Shown: positions 1-5,022 of the stretch, in pieces
How positions within the stretch are numbered: position 1 is the stretch's first letter
Layout: every line of letters starts with the position of its first letter
NCBI GenBank assembly: GCA_028291445.1
Contig: JAQGIA010000279.1
Location: 1-5,022 of the forward strand
Reading direction: 5' to 3'
Origin: Belnapia sp.
GTDB lineage: Bacteria > Pseudomonadota > Alphaproteobacteria > Acetobacterales > Acetobacteraceae
DNA: 5,022 nt
The notes under the pieces: generated by a model
What the model was told of the DNA's origin: nothing
Seen by the model: only the letters and a program-made list of their open reading frames with translations
The model's database searches: none
Position numbers and translations under genes: made by a program

Positions 1-130
1 TCGGGTGTCGACGGCATCGAGCCTAGCACGATCCCGACCGGAACGGAACGTAATTGGAATGGTGCCCGGCCGCCGCCACCTTGCCTTCGCCCCACCCCAC
101 GCCTAGCGTCACAGCTCCGAAAATACCCCT

Positions 131-137
131 GGGGGAA
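131..137 (+). promoter_or_regulatory. Ribosome binding site deciding the aldolase start
   Basis: GGGGGAA is the only purine-rich Shine-Dalgarno-like tract close to an in-frame start of the aldolase. It lies 0 nt before ATG 138 and 3 nt before ATG 141, so it favours a start here over the upstream ATG at 54, and initiation may in fact use the second ATG. Confidence 0.5.
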
Positions 138-905
138 ATGATGGCGAACAAGGTCAAGGCAGCGTGGCAGGCCGGGAAAGCGGTGGTGAATGGCTGGCTC
201 GCCATCCCGAATGCCTTCAGCGCCGAGATGTACAGCCAGGCCGGCTGGGACAGCGTCACGGTCGACATGCAGCATGGCGTGCAGGACTACCTGAGCTGCG
301 TCGCCTGCTTCCAGGGCATGCAGCCTTCCGGCGTCACCCCGATGGTGCGGGTGCCGTGGAACGAGCCGGGCATCATCGGCAAGGTACTGGATGCCGGCGC
401 CTATGGCGTGATCTGCCCGATGATCAATACCGAGGCCGAGGCGCGCGCCCTGGTGCAGTACTGCAAGTATCCGCCGCGCGGCACCCGCAGCAACGGTCCG
501 ATCCGCGCCGGCGTGTACGGTGAGGCCGGCGGCTACCAGAAGACCGCCAACGACGAGATCCTGGTCATCCCGATGATCGAGACGCAGACCGCGCTCGACA
601 ACCTCGATGCCATCCTCGACGTGCCGGGGATCGACGGCATCTATGTCGGGCCGTCCGACCTCGGCCTGTCGATGGGCATGATCCCGATCCTCGATCGCGA
701 GGAGCCGAATATCCTCAAGATCTACGAGCGGCTGATCGCCGAGACCTCCAAGCGCGGCATCGCGGCGGGGCTGCACAACTCCTCGCCGAAATACGCCAAG
801 AAGATGATCGACATGGGCTTCAAGCTGGTGACGGTCGGCGGCAACGATGTCGGCCTCATGGTCAATGCGGCCAAGGCGGCGATCAAGGAAGTTCGCGGCG
901 CCTGA
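138..905 (+). CDS. HpcH/HpaI-family class II aldolase
   Basis: Metal-dependent aldolase of the HpcH/HpaI family (cytosolic TIM barrel); members cleave 2-keto-3-deoxy or 4-hydroxy-2-keto acids to pyruvate and an aldehyde. With M1 at 138 the protein has 255 residues, normal for the family. Visible landmarks: D43-M-Q-H46-G (catalytic His position), R71-V-P-W (substrate-binding Arg), the G-A-Y-G-V-I-C-P strand at 87-94, P-M-I-E148-T (metal ligand Glu) and Y-V-G-P-S-D174-L (metal ligand Asp). All expected catalytic and metal positions are kept. The frame is open back to an ATG at 54, but those 28 residues are proline-rich and unlike the family N-terminus. GGGGGAA at 131-137 sits just upstream of two adjacent ATGs (138 and 141); its spacing fits 141 slightly better. 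It is first in a plus-strand run leading to two permease genes. Family is secure; the exact substrate is unknown. Confidence 0.93.
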   Translation: MMANKVKAAWQAGKAVVNGWLAIPNAFSAEMYSQAGWDSVTVDMQHGVQDYLSCVACFQGMQPSGVTPMVRVPWNEPGIIGKVLDAGAYGVICPMINTEAEARALVQYCKYPPRGTRSNGPIRAGVYGEAGGYQKTANDEILVIPMIETQTALDNLDAILDVPGIDGIYVGPSDLGLSMGMIPILDREEPNILKIYERLIAETSKRGIAAGLHNSSPKYAKKMIDMGFKLVTVGGNDVGLMVNAAKAAIKEVRGA

Positions 906-938
906 TGAGGGGCGCCTGACGGAGGGCGCCTGATTGGG
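897..938 (+). repeat. Three-copy 14-bp tandem repeat over the aldolase stop codon
   Basis: Three consecutive 14-bp units start at 897, 911 and 925. Each begins with the identical nonamer GGCGCCTGA, followed by a variable pentamer (TGAGG, CGGAG, TTGGG). The first unit contains the aldolase stop codon (TGA 903-905); the other two fill most of the 51-bp gap to the next gene. GGCGCC is self-complementary, so copies could pair with each other. The array looks like a local duplication of the gene end; no function is evident. Confidence 0.85.
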
Positions 939-941
939 GAC

Positions 942-948
942 GGGGAGG
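942..948 (+). promoter_or_regulatory. Ribosome binding site of the DUF3455-like gene
   Basis: GGGGAGG lies 8 nt before the ATG at 957. This supports 957 as the start; the ATG at 952 is closer and out of frame. Confidence 0.65.
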
Positions 949-956
949 CGCATGGC

Positions 957-1454
957 ATGATCTTCCGGGGCCTGGCGCGCGCCACCCGCATCGCCGCCCT
1001 CCTGGCTCTCGCCTTGGCCGCACCGCTGCCGGCGCTGGCCCAGGTGGCGGCGCCGGCCGGGGCGGTGCATCTTTTCGACCTCGCGGCGGATGGCGTGCAG
1101 ATCTATGCCTGCCAGCCGCGCGAGGGTGGTGCCGCCTGGGTCTTCCAGGCGCCGGAGGCACTATTGTTCGATGCGACGGGGCGGCAGCAGGGCACCCATG
1201 GCGCCGGGCCGCACTGGCTGCTCGGCGATGGCTCACGCGTGACCGGCACGGTGCTGGAAACCGCCCCGGCCGCCGGCAGCATCCCCTGGCTGTTGCTGCG
1301 GGCGGCCCCTGCCGAGGCGCCGGGGAGGCTGCGGGATGTCACCCTTATCCGGCGTTTCGATACGCGGGGCGGCACGGCCCCGGCCGGCGGCTGCGAGCCG
1401 GGGCAGGTGGCGCGCATGCGCTATTCCGCGACCTATGGCTTCTATGGCCGGTAA
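957..1454 (+). CDS. Exported DUF3455-family protein
   Basis: A 165-residue protein of unknown function that fits the DUF3455 pattern. Residues 1-28 look like a Sec signal peptide: Arg at 4, 8 and 11, a hydrophobic Ala/Leu core at 12-22, and an A-L-A cleavage site before Q29. The mature part carries a family-like series: D-G-V-Q-I-Y-A-C (Cys 52), a W-x-F-x-x-P-E-A segment, G-P-x-W followed by a D-G-S turn, I-P-W-L-L-L, G-G-C (Cys 146), and an aromatic C-terminal Y-S-A-T-Y-G-F-Y. Cys 52 and Cys 146 are the only cysteines, so one disulfide in the periplasm is plausible (inference). It lies 51 bp after the aldolase and 21 bp before the permease, probably co-transcribed. The family is generally described only as secreted and uncharacterised. 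There is nothing to show it is a transporter solute-binding protein, and at about 137 mature residues it is far too small for one. Confidence 0.85.
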   Translation: MIFRGLARATRIAALLALALAAPLPALAQVAAPAGAVHLFDLAADGVQIYACQPREGGAAWVFQAPEALLFDATGRQQGTHGAGPHWLLGDGSRVTGTVLETAPAAGSIPWLLLRAAPAEAPGRLRDVTLIRRFDTRGGTAPAGGCEPGQVARMRYSATYGFYGR

Positions 1455-1475
1455 GGGCCCGATGACGCGGGGCCG

Positions 1476-2438
1476 ATGCCGGGCCAGCCCCAGAGCTCGA
1501 TGCTGCGGCTGATCCTGGCCCGGCTGGTGCAGATGGCGGTGACCCTGACCGTCGTCTCGGTGCTGGTCTGGCTGGCGATGGGCCTGATGCCGGGCGATCC
1601 GCTCGACCTGGCCATGCTGGCCGATCCGGGGATGAGCGCGGCTGACATGGCGCGGCAGCGTGCGCTGCACGGCCTGGACCAGCCGCTGCACCAGCGCTAC
1701 CTCGCCTGGGCCAGCGCGGTGCTGCACGGCGAATTCGGTTTTTCCCGGCTCTATGCGGTGCCGGCGGCGCAGGTGCTCTGGCCGGCGCTGGGCTCGACCC
1801 TGGTGCTGCTGGGCTGGGCGCTGGGGCTTTCGGCGGCGGTCGGCATCGGCGCCGGCGTGCTCGGCGCGGTGCGGCGGGGGGCGGCGCCGCTGGTCGATGG
1901 AGCGGCGATCCTGGCGCAATCCATCCCCGGCTTCTGGCTCGGCATCCTGCTGATCATCGTCTTCGCCGTCGGCCTCGGCTGGCTGCCGGCGGGCGGGGCC
2001 GCCGAGGCGCCGGGCCTGCTGGAGGCGGCGCGCTTCCTGGTGCTGCCGGTGGCGACCCTGGCCATCGTCAATGCAGCGGCCTACCTGCGGCACAGCATGG
2101 CGGCGATGCAGCACGAGATGGCGCAGCCCTATATCCGCACCGCCCGCATGAAGGGCCTGCCGCCGCGCGCCATCATCTGGAGCCATGCCTTCCGCAACGC
2201 CGCCATCCCGGTGGTGACCGTCGCGGCGCTGGATGCCGGCGCGCTGGTCTCCGGCGCGCTGGTGACCGAGACGATTTTCGCCCGGCCGGGGATGGGCAAG
2301 CTGATCTACGACAGCATCATGGGCAACGACTACAACCTGGCCCTGCTGGCGTTGTTGCTGGCCGGGCTGGTGACCATGCTGGCGACCCTCGCGGCGGATG
2401 TGGCGCAGCGGCTGATCGATCCGCGGCTGGCCGGCTGA
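1476..2438 (+). CDS. ABC transporter permease, DppB/OppB type
   Basis: Inner-membrane permease subunit of a peptide/nickel/opine-type (Dpp/Opp family) ABC importer, 320 residues, close to the usual 305-340. About six hydrophobic segments are visible (roughly residues 10-38, 106-131, 143-172, 186-206, 246-270, 286-310). The N-terminus has the family's membrane segment ending in M-P-G-D-P, then an L-G-L-D-Q-P-like periplasmic stretch (G-L-D-Q-P-L here) and a G-x-F-G-F-S motif. The cytoplasmic EAA loop, which docks to the ATPase, is at about 214-245 (E214-M-A-Q-P-Y-I-R-T-A-R-M-K-G-L, then H-A-F-R-N). The C-terminus has the typical F-x-x-P-G-M-G-K-L and ends with D-P-R. The start is uncertain: the ATG at 1476 gives eight extra polar residues, while the ATG at 1500 (M-L-R-L-I-L) is the more family-like beginning; neither has a strong ribosome site. 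The stop overlaps the next start (TGATG at 2436-2440), implying translational coupling. Substrate unknown. Confidence 0.94.
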   Translation: MPGQPQSSMLRLILARLVQMAVTLTVVSVLVWLAMGLMPGDPLDLAMLADPGMSAADMARQRALHGLDQPLHQRYLAWASAVLHGEFGFSRLYAVPAAQVLWPALGSTLVLLGWALGLSAAVGIGAGVLGAVRRGAAPLVDGAAILAQSIPGFWLGILLIIVFAVGLGWLPAGGAAEAPGLLEAARFLVLPVATLAIVNAAAYLRHSMAAMQHEMAQPYIRTARMKGLPPRAIIWSHAFRNAAIPVVTVAALDAGALVSGALVTETIFARPGMGKLIYDSIMGNDYNLALLALLLAGLVTMLATLAADVAQRLIDPRLAG

Positions 2439-3265
2439 TGCGGCTTTGGCTGGGCCTGGGGCTGCTGGGCGCACTCGCGCTCGGCGCGGCGGCGGCGCCC
2501 CTGGTGCAGGGCTGGCTGGGGCATGATCCCTTCACTCCGGATCTTTTCGCGCGCTTCGGCGAAAGCTCGGCCGCGCATCCGCTCGGGACGGACGAGCTGG
2601 GACGGGACGTGCTGCTGCGGCTGCTGTTCGGCGCCCGGGTCTCGCTGACGGTGGGGGTCGCGGTGGCGCTGGGGGCGACCGGGCTCGGCACCTTGATCGG
2701 CCTGGCCGCGGCGTGGCGCGGCGGCTGGCTGGATGCGGTGCTGATGCGGTTGGCGGATGGGCTGCTGGCGCTGCCGGCGCTGCCGCTGCTGGTGGTGCTG
2801 GCCGCGGTCGATACCGGGCGCTTCGGCCTGCCGCGCGGCGAGGCGCTGGCGGATATCGCCCGTATCGCCTTGATCCTGGTGGTCTTCGGCTGGGTCGGGG
2901 TGGCGCGGCTGGCCCGCGCCGCGGCATTGACCCAGCTTTCGCTGGATTACGTCGCCGCCGCGCGGGTGTCCGGCGCCTCCGAGGTGCGGGTGCTGTGGCG
3001 GCATGTGCTGCCGAATATCGCCGGGCCGATCGGCGTGGCCGCGGCGCTGGCCGTCGCCGGGGCGATCCTGGCCGAGAGCACGCTGAGCTTCCTCGGCCTC
3101 GGGATCCAGCCGCCGGCGCCGAGCTGGGGCAACATGCTGTCCAACGCTCAGGAGCTGGTCTTCTCGGCGCCGCTGGGGGCGGTCTGGCCAGGGCTGTTCA
3201 TCCTGGCGGCGGTGGCCGGCTGCACCCTGCTGGCCGATGGGGTCAGGCGGGGGCGCGGGCCGTGA
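2438..3265 (+). CDS. ABC transporter permease, DppC/OppC type
   Basis: Second inner-membrane permease subunit, partner of the DppB-like protein, 275 residues and a little short for the family. A hydrophobic N-terminal segment (3-20) is followed by the hallmark H47-P-L-G-T-D-E-L-G-R-D-V-L and G-A-R-V-S-L. The EAA loop spans about 170-193 (D-Y-V-A-A-A-R-V-S-G-A, then H-V-L-P-N), and the strong family signature E213-S-T-L-S-F-L-G-L-G, P-P-A-P-S-W-G-N-M-L follows. A last membrane segment leads to L-L-A-D-G and the protein ends with R-R-G-R-G-P. The usual final 'R-D-x-L-D-P-R' tail is missing, and the 3' end overlaps a convergent gene by 23 bp. The start at 2438 shares one base with the upstream stop. 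No ATPase gene follows on this strand. Family certain; substrate (peptide, opine, sugar acid, metal chelate) not determinable. Confidence 0.94.
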   Translation: MRLWLGLGLLGALALGAAAAPLVQGWLGHDPFTPDLFARFGESSAAHPLGTDELGRDVLLRLLFGARVSLTVGVAVALGATGLGTLIGLAAAWRGGWLDAVLMRLADGLLALPALPLLVVLAAVDTGRFGLPRGEALADIARIALILVVFGWVGVARLARAAALTQLSLDYVAAARVSGASEVRVLWRHVLPNIAGPIGVAAALAVAGAILAESTLSFLGLGIQPPAPSWGNMLSNAQELVFSAPLGAVWPGLFILAAVAGCTLLADGVRRGRGP

Positions 3266-3482
3266 GCGGCCTGTCCCTGGCGAGGAAATCGGTGCGGCGG
3301 GCGCCGAAGGCCGCATCGAATTCAGGGTCGCGGGCGGCGCCATGACCGGCCGGTGGGGCCTCCGGTGCCGGCTGCGGGGCGCGGCCCTCGGCGGCGAGGG
3401 TGGGGGCGGTGCTTGCGACGGCGGGCAGCAGGGCCGGCAAGGTGAGCAGCGCGCGGCGGGTCGGCCGGGGACAGGCGGCCAC
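3243..3482 (-). CDS. Small putative exported protein (79 aa)
   Basis: Not a recognised family. A GTG start (3482-3480) lies 4 bp after the methyltransferase stop. Residues 1-30 look like an export signal: T8-R-R-A-L-L-T resembles a twin-arginine motif, followed by a hydrophobic Leu/Pro/Ala stretch (11-23) and a possible cleavage after T-L-A (30). The remaining 49 residues are Pro/Ala-rich to about 52, then charged (D-P-E-F-D-A-A-F-G-A-R-R-T-D-F-L-A-R-D). Supporting evidence that it is coding: counting by hand, roughly 87% of codons end in G or C, like the neighbouring genes. Against: a rare start codon, no clear ribosome site, and a very short mature part. It may be translated by coupling to the methyltransferase, or be the surviving N-terminal part of a larger gene; its stop lies inside the dppC-like 3' end. 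Confidence 0.5.
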   Translation of the reverse strand: MAACPRPTRRALLTLPALLPAVASTAPTLAAEGRAPQPAPEAPPAGHGAARDPEFDAAFGARRTDFLARDRPLTARAPA

Positions 3483-3486
3483 GCCG

Positions 3487-4359
3487 CTAATCCCGCACCA
3501 GGAACAGGTCCGAGAAACCGATCCCGAGCAGCACCCCGTCGTCGTCGTGGCGGATGAGGGAGGCATCGGTCTCGATCCGGTAGATGGCGAAGCCGAGCTC
3601 GCGGCATAGCGCGAGATGCGCCGCCGCCTCGGGCAGGCCCATGATGAAGGGGACGAATTCCATGACGATCCGGATGTTCCGCGAACGCCGCAGGATCTCC
3701 ACCGCGCCGCGGATCACCGCCGGTTCATGCCCCTCGGCATCGATCTTCATGACATGGATTTCCGGTACGTCGCGCATGATGTCGTCGAGCCGGACGACAT
3801 CCACCTCGATGGTACGGGAGAGCCGGCCGGTCTGTTGCTCGGTATGGCGCACGAAGTCGTCGGGCACGTCCCGGATGGTCGAGGTGGCTTCGTAGCCTTC
3901 GAAGATCCGCATCGTCGCCGTGCCGCTCCGGTCCGACAGGGCGAGCCGGTGGCGATGCGCGATCGCCTCGTAGCCGTTGATCGTCATGTTGTCCGACAAC
4001 AGGGCATAGAGCTTGGGATGCGGCTCGAAGGACCAGACCTGGCCGCCCGGCCAGGCGCGCCAGGCGCCGATGACGCTGAAGTAGCCGATATTGGCCCCGA
4101 CATCGACGAAGACATCCTGCGGCTGGATCAGCGAGGCCAGCAGCCGGGTATTATGCGGCTCGTTGATGCCCAGCGTCAGCAGATGCGGGGTGACGAGCAT
4201 GTCGCCGGACGAGAGCCGCAGCAGATGCGTCGTCCAGATGCGGGTCATGACGACCCCGTCGCCCATGTAGGTGCCGCCGAAGGGGTCGTCCTTCTTGATG
4301 ATGGGCGGAAACTCGGCGATGCCGGGCAGGATGTCGCCAATTCTGGAAACCATCTGCAT
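3487..4359 (-). CDS. FkbM-family SAM-dependent methyltransferase
   Basis: A 290-residue protein with a Rossmann-type methyltransferase domain of the FkbM family; members O-methylate sugars, polyketides and other small or glycan substrates using S-adenosylmethionine. Visible motifs: motif I V85-D-V-G-A-N-I-G-Y-F-S (SAM binding), F111-E-P-H-P (acidic residue expected to contact the SAM ribose), the L-S-D-x-x-G turn at 141-146, D187-V-V-R-L-D-D, and M204-K-I-D-A-E-G-H-E, the FkbM hallmark. A further strand, N-I-R-I-V-M-E-F, is at 228-235. The first 70 or so residues are an N-terminal extension ahead of the Rossmann fold and contain no recognised domain. No signal peptide, so probably cytosolic. 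ATG 4359 is chosen because an AGGCAGG tract lies 5 nt upstream; an in-frame ATG two codons later is possible. It follows the enolase-like gene by 78 bp and precedes the small exported ORF by 4 bp. No glycosyltransferase or polysaccharide gene is in view, so the acceptor is unknown. Confidence 0.92.
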   Translation of the reverse strand: MQMVSRIGDILPGIAEFPPIIKKDDPFGGTYMGDGVVMTRIWTTHLLRLSSGDMLVTPHLLTLGINEPHNTRLLASLIQPQDVFVDVGANIGYFSVIGAWRAWPGGQVWSFEPHPKLYALLSDNMTINGYEAIAHRHRLALSDRSGTATMRIFEGYEATSTIRDVPDDFVRHTEQQTGRLSRTIEVDVVRLDDIMRDVPEIHVMKIDAEGHEPAVIRGAVEILRRSRNIRIVMEFVPFIMGLPEAAAHLALCRELGFAIYRIETDASLIRHDDDGVLLGIGFSDLFLVRD

Positions 4360-4364
4360 CGGGA

Positions 4365-4371
4365 CCTGCCT
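4365..4371 (-). promoter_or_regulatory. Ribosome binding site of the FkbM methyltransferase
   Basis: Read on the minus strand this is AGGCAGG, with the second AGG 5 nt before the ATG at 4359. It supports that start. Confidence 0.5.
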
Positions 4372-4395
4372 GCGAAAGTGTAGTTGTTGATTGGG

Positions 4396-4435
4396 GCCGG
4401 ACAGGCTGTACCACGCCCGTCCATCCGGGTCCGGC
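4396..4435 (-). terminator. Weak inverted repeat after the enolase-like gene
   Basis: GCCGGAC (4396-4402) and GTCCGGC (4429-4435) are perfect 7-bp inverted arms with a 26-base loop, inside which CCCG (4416-4419) and CGGG (4426-4429) could form a small competing stem. It starts 2 bp after the stop codon of the upstream minus-strand gene. No T-run follows on the minus strand, so it is not a classic intrinsic terminator; it could be a transcript-stabilising hairpin or chance in GC-rich DNA. Confidence 0.25.
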
Positions 4436-4437
4436 GC

Positions 4438-5022
4438 TTACGTGCGTGGCCAGGCCGCCTTGGGCATCGGCGCCATCGCCCGGTAGTCGGGCTCCTCCGT
4501 CGCGCCGAGGCCGGGGACATCGAGGCTGGCCAGCTCCAGCACGCCGGCGCGGATCGCCAGCCGCGGGCCGCGCGGCGTATCGGCATAGAGCGTCGGATGG
4601 GCCTCGAGGAAGCGCACCGCCTCGGCCTTCGGGCGACCCGAAAAACCGTCGATGAAGTGGTGGCCGTTGCGCTCCACATGGGTCAGGCCGAGCAGCGCCA
4701 CCAGCGCCAGATCCTGCTGCACGCAGACCCCGACCATGGTGGTGAGGTCCTCGCCTGACATGAAGTAGTCGGTCTCCGCATCGGCGGCGTTCCAGGCCTC
4801 GCAGCGGGCGCGGTTCAGCAGCGAGCGCCAGACGCCCTTGCAGGATTTGGAGGAAACCCCGGTGTAGCCAAGCCCCTTGGCGGTGACGAAGGCATCGAGC
4901 GCGCCGTCGCTCTCGTCGATGATCACCGGACGCGCCCGCGCCAGGGCGGCCATGCTGGTTTCCAGCGCATGGGCGCGCCGCACCGGCTGCTCGATGTAGA
5001 GGACGGCGGCGCAGAGCCGGGC
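4438..5022 (-). CDS. Enolase-superfamily (MR/MLE-like) protein, N-terminus outside window
   Basis: The C-terminal 194 residues of a protein whose frame stays open to the right edge; the GTG at 4983 is probably an internal valine, because family-conserved sequence continues upstream of it. Numbering from the edge, Y9-I-E11-Q-P is the barrel strand bearing the second metal-ligand Glu, V33-I-I-D36-E-S is the third ligand strand, and G-V-S-S-K59-S-C-K62-G is the strand that carries the general acid/base lysine in muconate-lactonizing-enzyme-like members. Later come M-S-G-E-D-L, a V-Q-Q-D-L-A-L-V-A-L-L-G-L stretch and H-V-E-R-N-G-H-H-F, typical of the last barrel strands in this subgroup. Superfamily reactions start by abstracting a proton alpha to a carboxylate, often dehydrating sugar acids or racemising. 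The first ligand Asp and the capping domain lie outside the window, so dehydratase versus racemase cannot be decided. It is first of the minus-strand genes seen, 78 bp before the FkbM gene. Confidence 0.83.
   Translation of the reverse strand, partial: ARLCAAVLYIEQPVRRAHALETSMAALARARPVIIDESDGALDAFVTAKGLGYTGVSSKSCKGVWRSLLNRARCEAWNAADAETDYFMSGEDLTTMVGVCVQQDLALVALLGLTHVERNGHHFIDGFSGRPKAEAVRFLEAHPTLYADTPRGPRLAIRAGVLELASLDVPGLGATEEPDYRAMAPMPKAAWPRT

Noticed and set aside
81..109. Promoter-like TTGCCT, 17-bp gap, TAGCGT upstream of the aldolase.
   Set aside because: Only 4 of 6 and 3 of 6 matches to the sigma-70 consensus; expected by chance in 137 bp.
54..137. Aldolase extended to the ATG at 54 (28 more residues).
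   Set aside because: The extra residues are proline-rich, unlike the family N-terminus, and a G-rich ribosome site lies just before 138/141.
1..141. Plus-strand frame open from the left edge to TGA at 139-141, overlapping the aldolase ATG as ATGA.
   Set aside because: The first dozen codons have the local third-position bias but it fades afterwards, and the 46 residues show no recognisable protein. It may be the tail of an upstream gene; too little is visible to call.
1233..2474. Long minus-strand open frame (413 codons) opposite the DUF3455 and DppB-like genes.
   Set aside because: Its translation is Arg/Gln/His-rich low-complexity sequence typical of the antisense of GC-rich membrane protein genes; the plus-strand frames carry clear family motifs.
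3265..3490. Bidirectional terminator between the convergent units.
   Set aside because: GC-rich partial palindromes such as CCGGCCGG near 3350 exist, but they have no T-run and lie inside the probable small gene.
2330..3607. Long minus-strand open frame (425 codons) opposite the DppC-like gene.
   Set aside because: Same antisense artefact, and it overlaps the end of the methyltransferase on the same strand.
3616..4383. Plus-strand open frame of 255 codons opposite the methyltransferase.
   Set aside because: Asp/Arg/His-rich translation with no motif, directly antisense to an unmistakable FkbM-family protein.
4372..4410. Possible promoter for the methyltransferase in the 78-bp gap (TACACT on the minus strand as a -10).
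   Set aside because: No acceptable -35 element at the right distance; the -10 match alone is uninformative.

Overview
This is a GC-rich window whose coding frames carry mostly G or C in third codon positions. That base composition, the alanine/proline-rich proteins and an 'RRALLxLPALL' type export signal suggest an alphaproteobacterium, perhaps of the Acetobacteraceae/Rhodospirillales type. The taxonomic call is inference; there is no rRNA or other marker gene here.

Left part, plus strand (138-3265). Four closely spaced genes look like one transcription unit: an HpcH/HpaI-family aldolase, a small exported DUF3455-like protein, and two ABC-transporter permeases of the DppB/OppB and DppC/OppC types. 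The gaps are 51 bp and 21 bp, and the two permease genes overlap by one base (TGATG). Bases 1-137 contain no convincing gene.

Right part, minus strand (5022 back to 3243). Three genes are read towards the first unit. The first is the C-terminal two thirds or so of an enolase-superfamily (mandelate racemase/muconate lactonizing enzyme-like) protein, which runs off the right edge. After a 78-bp gap comes an FkbM-family SAM-dependent methyltransferase. It is followed 4 bp later by a probable 79-residue exported protein that starts with GTG and is too short to stand out. Its 3' end overlaps the 3' end of the dppC-like gene by 23 bp.

How they may work together: class II HpcH/HpaI aldolases cleave 2-keto-3-deoxy acids, and enolase-superfamily dehydratases commonly make such compounds from sugar acids. 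A Dpp/Opp-type permease pair beside them would fit uptake and catabolism of a small polar organic compound. The substrate cannot be read from the sequence. No ATP-binding subunit or solute-binding protein lies in the window, and none can lie immediately downstream on the same strand because convergent genes begin there. No CRISPR array, tRNA, insertion sequence or phage gene was seen. The contents are mostly familiar families. The less ordinary points are the incomplete transporter ending at a tight convergent junction, the small exported protein, and a three-copy 14-bp tandem repeat across the aldolase stop codon.
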